From NCBI RefSeq assembly GCF_000196255.1, contig NC_006370.1:3113411-3177410 (forward strand): 64,000 nucleotides of DNA, given 5' to 3'. How positions within the stretch are numbered: the first letter of the stretch is position 1; every line of letters starts with the position of its first letter. Both the position numbers and the translations under genes were made by a program. A model generated the notes under the pieces. The model searched no databases, was not told where the DNA came from, and saw nothing but the letters and a program-made list of their open reading frames with translations. Source of the stretch: Photobacterium profundum SS9 (GTDB lineage: Bacteria > Pseudomonadota > Gammaproteobacteria > Enterobacterales > Vibrionaceae). Shown in pieces: positions 17,898-26,191 of this stretch.

Positions 17898-18662
17898 CTG
17901 GCTCGAAAAAAAAGTTTTCAATGCACCATTTGCTAGTCGAACTAGTAGTAACATTAAGATTGCAACTAATATATGAATATTGGTTGAGAGTACGACAAAA
18001 ATAATACCAATAAACATGACAAGATAAAAGATACTTGAAAAAGCATTAATAAATTGCTTTTTATCAATACTAAGCTTATTGAGTAACCTAGTTTCATAAT
18101 TTGAAAAAGCCCAGTACTCAATAAAAATAAAATAAACGCCGGTCACTGCTGCAAAATACAGCGCATATTGCACATTAAGCAGAAACATCAACCCGGTGAT
18201 TAAGATAGCTAAAAAAGCATCAGCTATGATTTGACAATAAGCCGCATACGTCCTGAGAATAGTTTTATAGGGCAATGATTTGCCATTAAATTCATAGTTC
18301 TTATGGGTTATACGCTGTTTTTGCTTATTGAGTAATTTTCCTTTATAAATCTGAAGAGCTGTATTGAACAGATACAGCACCGTCACCAATGCGATCATCA
18401 AACCAATGTAAGTAGTTCGTCCAAGTTTTAATTCAATTTGCTCAAGAAAATGAATGTTTTTAGAACCAGAAAGAACAAAGAGTAATTTTAGTGGGATAAA
18501 CATCACTACCATATTAAGGAATTTCCCCCCAAACATCATTAAACAAACACGAAGAACTTGAATATCGACTTCTTGTCTAAAAAAGGGGAACAGCTGTTTA
18601 ATTATGGTAAAGAAACCAAACAGTCGCTTATTTACTGTTAATAACTTTTGTTTTATCTTCAT
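17868..18662 (-). CDS. multi-pass membrane protein resembling an ABC-exporter membrane domain without ATPase
   Basis: The protein, about 264 residues from the ATG at 18662 (a GTG at 18707 is an alternative), has roughly six hydrophobic segments. They come as an early pair near residues 35-100, a middle pair near 145-185 and a late pair near 210-260. The layout, with basic loops such as KGKLLNKQKQR and an ending LVRLANGALKTFF, resembles the membrane domain of ABC exporters. No Walker A or signature motif follows, so no ATPase is encoded. The start overlaps the end of the 631-residue gene by about 35 bases. It is the last gene of the second ops operon. I do not recognise the family; it does not look like a typical Wzy. 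Confidence 0.62.
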   Translation of the reverse strand: MKIKQKLLTVNKRLFGFFTIIKQLFPFFRQEVDIQVLRVCLMMFGGKFLNMVVMFIPLKLLFVLSGSKNIHFLEQIELKLGRTTYIGLMIALVTVLYLFNTALQIYKGKLLNKQKQRITHKNYEFNGKSLPYKTILRTYAAYCQIIADAFLAILITGLMFLLNVQYALYFAAVTGVYFIFIEYWAFSNYETRLLNKLSIDKKQFINAFSSIFYLVMFIGIIFVVLSTNIHILVAILMLLLVRLANGALKTFFSSQLTIRHHYLF

Positions 18663-20523
18663 TGAGAACACGATATAGCTCAGTAGATATATGAGTAACG
18701 ACTTCACGCTTAGTTAAGTACGTCATTAATGGGACATAGTGAATATTATTAAACCACAAATCTCGAGATTCTTCATTAACACGGTATAACATTGCGTGAT
18801 TATTTGTTAATGCATATGTCTGTGTCCCGGATAACCCCGCCAATTCCAATACTGTCGTTCCCGCACTGACAATGACATCCAGTTCTTGCATGAGGTTAAT
18901 AACACTGTAAAAATCATTGTAATGATCAATGTTAATATTATGTACGTTAATGTTGTACTTTGTCTTAAGCTCATCGAGCTCAATCGTACAGTCCCCATAT
19001 TGTAAATTCACAAAAGTAACACCTTCAAGCTTCAATAAAGGTAATAACTGCTCAATGGTAAAATAATGCTCATTGCGACTGGTCGTCATAATAGAGCTGC
19101 GCCAACTGATCCCCACCAGTTTTCGCTGGGTATTCTTTAGTTCCTCAATTTCAGCTTTTAGCATCGGATCATTAATGATCGTCATCGGCGATTTATTGTC
19201 GGTTGTTTTAAGTGTTAGAAAACTGTTAATCTGCTCTGATAGTAAATCAGTTAACATCGAGATGGTGTCGTAGCGCTTGATTGACTGATATAAAGCGTTG
19301 TCCATCAAATGATGTAGTTTAGGGTGGGGCAAAGCGTCATATAAGAACGTACTCTCATTATTAACCCGCCGAGTTCGATTAACCGGTAAAAAATTGACTG
19401 CTGGATATAATTCACAAAGAATTTTGTGTAACCGAGGTTCGCACGTCACCGTAATTGCAGGATTCTTGCTTACTAATATAGTATAGACTTTGGAAAAACG
19501 GATCTCATCACCAGGCCCCCAACTAGCAAAAATTAACGGTTGGCGAGATTTTATAACTTCAACGGTTGATTGGGTATACTGATGAGGAAAGACCACCGAT
19601 AAAACCTGAGCGAGATTCTGACGTCGATAGGTGCCATAGGCCTTCACTAAATCACCTTTTGCAAACCAGTAATGTCTTTCTAACTTATTATTGATCACAT
19701 GCGGATTAATAACGTTAGAAAGTGTTTTTCTATTCTTTAACCCCGTTTTGTCTGCGATATCAAACAGCAACTTAGCATGTTCAAGTTGGCCTTCTCGTGT
19801 ATAAGCATCATAAACACGCTCAAATGTTTTGATATCATAAGAAGCGTAGTTTTTATCTTTTTCATGAACCTGAATAAGTGCTGATGGCATATTTAACGCA
19901 CTTAACAGCTCAATATGTTCCTTCGTATCTAACTTAGACACAAAGTAAGCCTTGTCGAGCAGCGTTCTCAGATAGGCTTCTTCCCCGTCTTTTAAAATCA
20001 CATAGCAAAAGATCAAAGGTGTTAACTTCTTCGACTGGAGTGTCATCATTCGCAGATAAGCATTGATATGTGTTTTATCAGGATAGCCTTCGATGATAAT
20101 CGACGTTGTAATATCGTTAATAGCAATCGGGTGTAAGCTAACAGCTTTTCCTAAATAATACTTTGATAACTCAGTTCCTTTCGTTACTAATCCAGCCCAA
20201 CTTAGATATTTAGTTTTTTTCAAATATATAATTGTATGAATATGTGTTTGAATCAGGGATAAATACTCTGAATAAGCCTTTTTGTAATACAGTTCATCCA
20301 GCTGCCGAAGTAAATTCACTCGACGTAAGTCGGTCCACATACCCAATAATGCTCTGAGGGAAAAGGAAAGTTTGGGTATGCTCTCTGTTGATAAAATACG
20401 TACTAGATGCGCTTCATCGGTCACCTTTTCAACAAAGTGGTATTCCCGGATCTTGCTATATTGAATAACCGACCGATACAGACGGTTAAAAATCTTTTTC
20501 ATAAAATAATAAACGTTATTCAT
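18628..20523 (-). CDS. large GT-B-like (GT9/heptosyltransferase-fold) protein with helical N-terminus
   Basis: The 631-residue protein has a helix-rich N-terminal half (about residues 1-320), possibly TPR-like, and a C-terminal half that resembles GT9-type glycosyltransferases. The motif ASWGPGDEIRFSKVY near residue 330, CEPRLHKIL, VGISWRSS near residue 470 and the ending QELDVIVSAGTTVLELAGLSG match the pattern GDE(I/V)xF - CDPRL - ISWRSG - D(x)VxxVDTxxxHLAGALG found in TPR-fused heptosyltransferase-like proteins. The start overlaps the preceding TagB-like gene by 8 bases. A paralogue is encoded at 22710-24797. Its place in the Pse/glycerol-phosphate operon suggests transfer of a sugar to the glycan, but the donor is unknown. 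Confidence 0.7.
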   Translation of the reverse strand: MNNVYYFMKKIFNRLYRSVIQYSKIREYHFVEKVTDEAHLVRILSTESIPKLSFSLRALLGMWTDLRRVNLLRQLDELYYKKAYSEYLSLIQTHIHTIIYLKKTKYLSWAGLVTKGTELSKYYLGKAVSLHPIAINDITTSIIIEGYPDKTHINAYLRMMTLQSKKLTPLIFCYVILKDGEEAYLRTLLDKAYFVSKLDTKEHIELLSALNMPSALIQVHEKDKNYASYDIKTFERVYDAYTREGQLEHAKLLFDIADKTGLKNRKTLSNVINPHVINNKLERHYWFAKGDLVKAYGTYRRQNLAQVLSVVFPHQYTQSTVEVIKSRQPLIFASWGPGDEIRFSKVYTILVSKNPAITVTCEPRLHKILCELYPAVNFLPVNRTRRVNNESTFLYDALPHPKLHHLMDNALYQSIKRYDTISMLTDLLSEQINSFLTLKTTDNKSPMTIINDPMLKAEIEELKNTQRKLVGISWRSSIMTTSRNEHYFTIEQLLPLLKLEGVTFVNLQYGDCTIELDELKTKYNINVHNINIDHYNDFYSVINLMQELDVIVSAGTTVLELAGLSGTQTYALTNNHAMLYRVNEESRDLWFNNIHYVPLMTYLTKREVVTHISTELYRVLNEDKTKVINSK

Positions 20524-21625
20524 CTAATATGGCCTCGATAAATCGTTTCGTATTATTATTATCACGATATTTAAAAAAGAGATCAGAGCCTTTCGATAAG
20601 TTGTTGCCCATCGATTCCATTGATTGATTCAAAGCCATCAATAGCTGATTAAAATCATAAGAAATATCACCAGGGAAAACAGTATCCAGAGGGTATATCA
20701 TGCCTCGCTCACCGTCATATTTCTGTGCATCATAAAGGTACAAACAAATATTTGATGAAATGATCGAATAATCAAGCCAGACACTCGAATAGTCAGTGAT
20801 TAAAATGTCGGTATGTTTTAAGACTGTATTCGTGACATCATATTCTTTCAAGTCGAGAAGTAACCCTTCGGCTTCCAATAAAGGAAAAGGCTGAAGGCAG
20901 CTAAATTTATGTGGTCTAACACCCAAGACAGCATTATTAGCTTTAAGAAAGTCGAACAATTGGCATTCGTCGGATTCAGAAAAACCAACGATCTCATTGT
21001 TTTCATACCATGTACCACGATAGGTTGGCATCCATGAGACAAGTTTTCTCCCCTGTAAGTTCTCAATCAACCGCGCTTCTTGTACATCCTCATACCATTC
21101 TAACTGACCTTTAAATACTAAATCATTCCGGGGGAGACCGGAAAGAATGCACCGACTAGGCGGCACTTGAAAACAAGCCGACATAACTGCCATATCTAGC
21201 ATAGAAGAACAAACTAAACCGTTTAGATTTTTTGATTCAAAATCCAAGAAGGTCTCTTTAAATCGCTTATTATCAAAATGACGAATTGTTTTTAGTGGAA
21301 TACCGTGCCAGACATTATAAATTTTTCTCTTCTTATTCGTTAAAAAACGAGGTATCGCGTGATCGACAATCAAGTAGTATGCTGAAAAAAACGACATTAA
21401 AGTATTTAGTCGACGACGAGCGGATAACTTTTGCTTACCTTTTATAGTAATAACATCAAATTCTGGGTAGTAAGTTTTCAAATAAGCTTCAACACAAATT
21501 AGGTTGGCGTCTAAAACGCCAGTTGAAGCGTAAAGCACAACCCTCCTTTTATTTTTTTTAAATAGAGGATCAACAAATGACCTAACCAGTTTAAATATTA
21601 TATTTTTGTATTTGCGCTTTAACAT
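20516..21625 (-). CDS. CDP-glycerol glycerophosphotransferase (TagB/TagF family)
   Basis: The 369-residue protein carries the PF04464 motifs in order: NVWHGIPLK near residue 103, SGLPRND near 162, VSWMPTYRGTW near 197 and DILITDYSSVWLDYSI near 273. Family members move glycerol-phosphate, or another polyol-phosphate, from a CDP-activated donor onto a glycan or growing polymer. The start overlaps the stop of the TagD-like gene (TAATG), so donor synthesis and transfer are translationally coupled. At 369 residues it is close to the single-domain TagB size rather than the longer TagF polymerase. Confidence 0.9.
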   Translation of the reverse strand: MLKRKYKNIIFKLVRSFVDPLFKKNKRRVVLYASTGVLDANLICVEAYLKTYYPEFDVITIKGKQKLSARRRLNTLMSFFSAYYLIVDHAIPRFLTNKKRKIYNVWHGIPLKTIRHFDNKRFKETFLDFESKNLNGLVCSSMLDMAVMSACFQVPPSRCILSGLPRNDLVFKGQLEWYEDVQEARLIENLQGRKLVSWMPTYRGTWYENNEIVGFSESDECQLFDFLKANNAVLGVRPHKFSCLQPFPLLEAEGLLLDLKEYDVTNTVLKHTDILITDYSSVWLDYSIISSNICLYLYDAQKYDGERGMIYPLDTVFPGDISYDFNQLLMALNQSMESMGNNLSKGSDLFFKYRDNNNTKRFIEAILDE

Positions 21626-22020
21626 TAAAACTTCTTAGCAATTTCAATTATTTCTGTTGTCGAGATCGAGGGGGTTCTGGGAAAATAAACAACATCACAG
21701 ATATCATTAAATTCATCGAATCGTCCCTTCCAATCATCACCCATGGCTAACATATCGCCGCGATAGAATTCAATGTACTCACGTTTTTTTTCTAACGAGT
21801 GTTCAACAAAGACTTCATCAACAAATTTTAATGATTGAACGATTTTCAATCGGCTTTCTTGATCGTAGATGGGATAACGCTGCTTTTTACTAAAATTAAG
21901 CTCGTCGCTAGATACGCCAACAATCAACGTATCGCCTAAAGAAGCACAGCGTTCTAGAATGTTAATATGTCCAATATGAAACACGTCGAAAGTACCAAAT
22001 GTAATAACTCTCTTTGACAT
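21625..22020 (-). CDS. tagD: glycerol-3-phosphate cytidylyltransferase (TagD-like), second copy
   Basis: The 131-residue protein begins MSKRVITFGTFDVFHIGHINIL, with the HxGH motif, GDTLIVGVSSDE and the C-terminal RTPSISTTEI that matches the RTxGISTT signature well. The ATG at 22020 has GAGGTG seven bases upstream and is preferred to a GTG two codons earlier. It would make CDP-glycerol for the coupled transferase that follows. It differs clearly from the copy at 1932-2327 (for example KKQRYPIYDQ against KGKVAFYNYHD), so the two are not a recent duplication. Confidence 0.9.
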   Translation of the reverse strand: MSKRVITFGTFDVFHIGHINILERCASLGDTLIVGVSSDELNFSKKQRYPIYDQESRLKIVQSLKFVDEVFVEHSLEKKREYIEFYRGDMLAMGDDWKGRFDEFNDICDVVYFPRTPSISTTEIIEIAKKF

Positions 22021-22050
22021 AATCACCTCAAAAAATATAATAACTAAACA

Positions 22051-22620
22051 ACCACCTACTAAAGTAGGTGGGTTAGTATTAAGGACTGAAAGTCCGGATA
22101 CGGGTCAAAGACCCGTTTTCGTTAGCCTTCTGTCCTGAAGTTATCTTCAGCCTTGGGCTCAAAGTGATGATCAAGGTATTCCTTTATCATTTCTTCCGTT
22201 AGGTCACCAGATGTCACACAAAAGTAGCCTCTAGCCCAAAAATGACGTCCCCAGTATTTCTTCTTTAAATCAGGATAACTCTCGAACAACTTAGCCGATG
22301 TACGGCCTTTAATCCTTCGCATTATTTCGCTAGGTGCCATATTGGGTGGTGCAGAAACTAACAAGTGAACATGATCTTTACTGATTACCCCCTTCAAAAT
22401 ATCAATCTCAAAAGCATGACATGTTTGCCTGATTAGCTCTCGAGCTTTCAAGCCAACATCACCAGTCAAAACTTGATAACGATACTTCGTTACAAAAACG
22501 AAATGGTACTGAATTTTGAAGACTGTATGACTTCCATATCTATAATCCATAATCATGCTCCAACATCATCGATGACCGTAAAATATCATAGCTGAAGCTG
22601 ACCGACTAAAGTCGGTGGTT
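22051..22620 (-). mobile_element. IS200-type insertion sequence (IS200/IS605 family, tnpA only)
   Basis: A single HUH transposase gene is flanked by two imperfect-palindrome hairpins with related sequence: CCACCTAC-TAAA-GTAGGTGG at 22052-22071 and ACCGAC-TAAA-GTCGGT at 22601-22616. Subterminal hairpins rather than terminal inverted repeats, and no target duplication, are typical of this family. A further hairpin, ACGGGTC-AAA-GACCCGT, lies just past the tnpA stop. The exact cleavage points were not resolved, so the outer limits are approximate. The element sits inside the second ops operon in the same direction as the operon. Confidence 0.85.
22122..22550 (-). CDS. tnpA: IS200-type transposase TnpA (HUH/Y1)
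   Basis: The protein of about 142 residues shows the HUH motif DHVHLLV (His60 and His62 counted from the ATG at 22550) and the catalytic tyrosine in MIKEYLDHH (Tyr125). The ARGYFCVTSG block of IS200 TnpA proteins lies before it. These enzymes excise and insert single-stranded DNA through a 5' phosphotyrosine link. The ATG at 22550 has GGAG seven bases before it; an ATG two codons earlier is too close. All key residues are present, so the element may be active. No TnpB is present. Confidence 0.95.
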   Translation of the reverse strand: MDYRYGSHTVFKIQYHFVFVTKYRYQVLTGDVGLKARELIRQTCHAFEIDILKGVISKDHVHLLVSAPPNMAPSEIMRRIKGRTSAKLFESYPDLKKKYWGRHFWARGYFCVTSGDLTEEMIKEYLDHHFEPKAEDNFRTEG

Positions 22621-22709
22621 TTAACCTTTTAGGTGACGAATAAAAAAGTGTATCATAATATATCAGCACTAAAAATCAACTAGTCATATATCGTAAATAG
22701 TTGATTAAT

Positions 22710-24797
22710 TTAAGCAACATCACCATTTTGTACAAATAGAGCTTGTTGCTGTAATAGTATTGATAGATGAGCGATACAATCAGAATTAATCTCTTCTTTA
22801 CTACGACCTGTGTAACCCTTCCTAGGGAATACAGTTACAGTATTATTACTCAATTGATCGTGATAATTTAACTTCTCCACTTGACCATTTCTCATAAACG
22901 CAACTTCAGGTGCATTAGCTATGTGATAGAATACAGTTCCTAAAGAGGCCGCAAATTCATTGTTAAAAGTTGAAACACCGACAACAGCATCAAGCTGAGA
23001 TAGTACAGATGAACTATTATCAAAGTCATTATATAAATCAACCTCTTTGATTAGATTAATTCCATTTTCTCTACAAACCCTTTCTTCATCAGCTGTCATT
23101 GGTGACTGAATAGAATAAAATTCAACCTCTGGTAACAATAATTTCAACTGGATAACCTCTTCAAGCGATACTGCATACCTCAGCTTCCTTAGCGGTACCT
23201 TCATCGCAGATGACCATAGAACACCAACCCTAAATTGTTCGCCACTAAAGTCATAACTATTATTTTTAGGTATTAAATAGCCCATATTATTAACTGTACG
23301 TCGCTTATTATCATCAAGAATTAAAAATAAAGCACTAGTACTAATTACATAATCATAATTATCTTTGATAAAATCAATTGAAAATGGAATGTTATCTTTA
23401 TGAAAATCAGTAATATGCTTTCCAGATGCTCTGAAACTTCTCTTATGAGAAATAAATTTAATATCTGTAAAAGAGCGTTCAAATGTGGTGAGTAATCGAG
23501 GATCGCAACTAATATGAATGTTATTATAGTCTATAAATTGATACAGCCTAGACCACCTTACTTCATCGGCAACACCTTGTTCTGCTACGATTAAAACTCT
23601 TTTATTAGTTAAATCTTTATAATTTGGAAAATGTTCTAGAATATTATTATTGATATAAGACTGTAAGCTATTCTTATCTGACATTCTAATTTCTTCTGCA
23701 GCTGCAATTTCACCTTTAAATAGTTTTTCATAAATATTATATGTCGGCTTAATTATTCCTAATGATTCCAACTGGCTAAAATAAGTAAATACACTTCCTG
23801 ACTTTTGATTAATATAAGCAAAAAAACCAAGATAGTTTAACCTTGTTAAATTATCAACATCTGAATCATCAATTAATTCATCTATAACTTTTATTATACT
23901 GTCAAAATCATTTTTTATCAGATGATATTTAAAACTTAAATCAATATCTATTATATCAGATTGCTCATACAGTGAGATAAAGTCGTCAAATGAGCATGCC
24001 GCCCAAGAGATATTAAGTAATTTACGAAAATTAACACTATTTAGAGAAACCCCTTTCCCATAACAGCCTTTCATTATCGCACAAAGAACACCATCTGTAT
24101 GGATGTCGGTTACCATTACTTTCTCAATAAAGCCTAATACATCAGTATTTATATTTTCATTTAATATATCACAAACATATTGAGCTTTATCAGCATCGTC
24201 TAAATAATAATAATATATGAATTTGTTATCAATTAAACCTTTATTTACTGAGTGATTTGACAAATCAACACCAAGTTTTCTCTTCAGTCTATAGAACTCA
24301 TTAAATTCTTTGTTCAAATCAAGTTTATCTTTACTTTCAACATTATCTATTTCTTGAAAGAATCGAGGGTATTTAAGAAGCGTAAATAAACGTATAATTC
24401 TTTTTTTCTTTAAAGTAGAACGCAAATACAATGCAATTAAACAATCTGATGAAAACTCCCTACCCAGTTTATTATTACTATATATGAGGTAGTTTCTAAT
24501 AAGATCGGCACGCAAAAAGTTAATTTCACTTTCAATTCTTATCATATTTTTTTCAAAGAATTCAGTAAGCGAAAACTCATTATTTTTATTAATTACATAT
24601 TCCAGATTCAACTGGTATATTCCGTCATAATCAATAGGTAAACGAAGTTTTGCCACTTCCCATTGTTTAGTTCGATATAATGATTTTGACAAATAAAAAG
24701 AATTAATCTCTCTTGGTATAATCCTGTCAAGTGCTATATTGTTTTTATCTAAAATGTTTTTTATTAAAAATCGCTTAATTTTTTTCATCGTAATCAT
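22710..24797 (-). CDS. large GT-B-like (GT9-fold) protein, paralogue of the 631-residue protein
   Basis: The protein of about 695 residues has a long helical N-terminal half and a C-terminal glycosyltransferase-like half. Motifs are VLIVAEQGVADEVRWSRLY, CDPRLLTTFE, VGVLWSSA and the C-terminal QLDAVVGVSTFNNEFAASLG. They align in order with those of the 631-residue protein (GPGDEIRFSK, CEPRLHK, VGISWRSS, ELDVIVSAGTTVLELAG). The DNA is markedly AT-rich. An ATG at 24797 follows the stop of the pyruvyl transferase gene by a few bases; other nearby starts are possible. It could transfer pseudaminic acid or another sugar, or modify a protein; the family role is not known to me. Confidence 0.68.
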   Translation of the reverse strand: MITMKKIKRFLIKNILDKNNIALDRIIPREINSFYLSKSLYRTKQWEVAKLRLPIDYDGIYQLNLEYVINKNNEFSLTEFFEKNMIRIESEINFLRADLIRNYLIYSNNKLGREFSSDCLIALYLRSTLKKKRIIRLFTLLKYPRFFQEIDNVESKDKLDLNKEFNEFYRLKRKLGVDLSNHSVNKGLIDNKFIYYYYLDDADKAQYVCDILNENINTDVLGFIEKVMVTDIHTDGVLCAIMKGCYGKGVSLNSVNFRKLLNISWAACSFDDFISLYEQSDIIDIDLSFKYHLIKNDFDSIIKVIDELIDDSDVDNLTRLNYLGFFAYINQKSGSVFTYFSQLESLGIIKPTYNIYEKLFKGEIAAAEEIRMSDKNSLQSYINNNILEHFPNYKDLTNKRVLIVAEQGVADEVRWSRLYQFIDYNNIHISCDPRLLTTFERSFTDIKFISHKRSFRASGKHITDFHKDNIPFSIDFIKDNYDYVISTSALFLILDDNKRRTVNNMGYLIPKNNSYDFSGEQFRVGVLWSSAMKVPLRKLRYAVSLEEVIQLKLLLPEVEFYSIQSPMTADEERVCRENGINLIKEVDLYNDFDNSSSVLSQLDAVVGVSTFNNEFAASLGTVFYHIANAPEVAFMRNGQVEKLNYHDQLSNNTVTVFPRKGYTGRSKEEINSDCIAHLSILLQQQALFVQNGDVA

Positions 24798-24802
24798 ATA
24801 AA

Positions 24803-26137
24803 TCACACTCGTTTTGCTAATGCCTTAAAATATGGTTCTACCGTTCTTATATAAGTAGTATCAATCCAATTAAATACTTCTCTGAACACTATGAAACCAT
24901 TTTTATTATGTTCTTCGATATAATTTATCACATCCTGAGGCACTGATTTATCAGGTTCACCATCTTTACTTCCATAAAAGCATCCAACATCAGTTCCTTT
25001 GGTATTACCAAAGCCAAATGCTCTTGTATCTTCCATAATTAATATTGATGGCTTTCTTCTTCTTAAAAATGAAATATGTCCGTGCAATCGATAACCAATA
25101 TGAAAATCAAATTCATCATAAAATGATAAATTAATTGAATCACCAGCTAGTAATTTACAAGGTATGCCTAATTCCGTTGCTTTCTTCTTAACAGTATCAG
25201 TTACTTCATTTTCATTACTATGAAAAGTCACAGTAAGTTCAATATCCTTACCAAAGTACGCATGAACCTTTTCAAGTAAATCTAATGACTGATTTATATA
25301 TTTTCTATTATGCTGAACTGTAAATGCAACTTTTTTAATACTGTAATTAGGCTTGAATGGGATATTAATGACTTCAGGATCAAATAATACTAAATCACCA
25401 CAGTAATATGCTGGTATTCCAACACTTTCTAACATTGAAGTAATTAATTGATCACGACATGGAATTGGTCCATTTTTTTCTGCAATATTCTTAAAAAACT
25501 GAATCGATTTCTGATCATAATTATCTCCTTTAAATGCATGCTCGTCATGTCTAATATCTTGATATGAGCAGCCAAATGGTTGAAAATTATAGCTGTTAAT
25601 TTTTTCCCCATCAGAAAATAACTTGTAATTTTCATCATAAGTATTAGGGACAACAGAAAATCCAGGTAATAAAATATTTTCTATCGTTCCCATTTCAATA
25701 TTTTCAAGTTCCTCTTCTCTGAAAACTTTTTCATATTTGAAATTATTATTATACTTATAAATAAGTTTAATATATGCCTCTGTAATCATAGCATCGCCAA
25801 CATTTTTACTGGCATGTTCTGGATAGGTTGTAACTATTAAGTTTTTGACTCTACCATTTATTATATTTGAGTTAATTAACTTTCGTTTTATATCTAAAAA
25901 GTTTTTTGTTAACTGAGTGATCTGCCTATCTTTTATTTTTTCTTTTTCCTTTCTCGCAGAGCATTCATTCCTTATTTCTTTGAGTAATTTTATTTGTTCT
26001 TCATTTATCTTACTTTGTTCTTTATTTATCTTACTTTGTTCTTTTGATATTTTTTTTATTGCAGTTTTAACATCAATATCTATTTTTTTTCTATTTAAAA
26101 ACCATTTAATATATGGGTACTTTCTTGTAAAAATCAT
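24803..26137 (-). CDS. polysaccharide pyruvyl transferase family protein
   Basis: The protein of about 444 residues has an N-terminal coiled coil built of near-identical heptads (KEQSKIN, KEQSKIN, EEQIKLL), encoded by a 21-base DNA repeat near 26005-26046. The PF04230 domain then starts about residue 105 (NLIVTTYPEHASKNVGDAM). Family features are FQPFGCSYQDIRH, CRDQLITSMLESVGI and the FHIGYRLHGHISFLRRRKPSILI block near residue 365. Such enzymes add pyruvate ketals from phosphoenolpyruvate to sugars of capsules and cell-wall polymers. The ATG at 26137, with AAAGG upstream, is preferred to a GTG at 26152. A perfect 13-bp palindrome lies directly before its ribosome binding site. Confidence 0.85.
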   Translation of the reverse strand: MIFTRKYPYIKWFLNRKKIDIDVKTAIKKISKEQSKINKEQSKINEEQIKLLKEIRNECSARKEKEKIKDRQITQLTKNFLDIKRKLINSNIINGRVKNLIVTTYPEHASKNVGDAMITEAYIKLIYKYNNNFKYEKVFREEELENIEMGTIENILLPGFSVVPNTYDENYKLFSDGEKINSYNFQPFGCSYQDIRHDEHAFKGDNYDQKSIQFFKNIAEKNGPIPCRDQLITSMLESVGIPAYYCGDLVLFDPEVINIPFKPNYSIKKVAFTVQHNRKYINQSLDLLEKVHAYFGKDIELTVTFHSNENEVTDTVKKKATELGIPCKLLAGDSINLSFYDEFDFHIGYRLHGHISFLRRRKPSILIMEDTRAFGFGNTKGTDVGCFYGSKDGEPDKSVPQDVINYIEEHNKNGFIVFREVFNWIDTTYIRTVEPYFKALAKRV

Positions 26138-26150
26138 ATTTAACCTTTGC

Positions 26151-26178
26151 ACACTAGTACTAAGATTAGTACTAGTGT
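26151..26178. promoter_or_regulatory. perfect 13-bp inverted repeat between pseI and the pyruvyl transferase gene
   Basis: ACACTAGTACTAA (26151-26163) and TTAGTACTAGTGT (26166-26178) are exact complements around a 2-base centre. In the transcript the hairpin would stand 13 bases after the pseI stop and just before the AAAGG ribosome binding site of the next gene. There is no U-run, so it is not a standard terminator. It may mark a processing or stability site between the Pse module and the downstream AT-rich module, or a protein site in DNA. Confidence 0.7.
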
Positions 26179-26191
26179 ATATCCTTGTGTT

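Noticed and set aside
17868..18662. The orphan membrane protein as the missing Wzy polymerase
   Set aside because: It has only about six helices and no large periplasmic loop, and its helix pairing is more like an ABC-exporter membrane domain.
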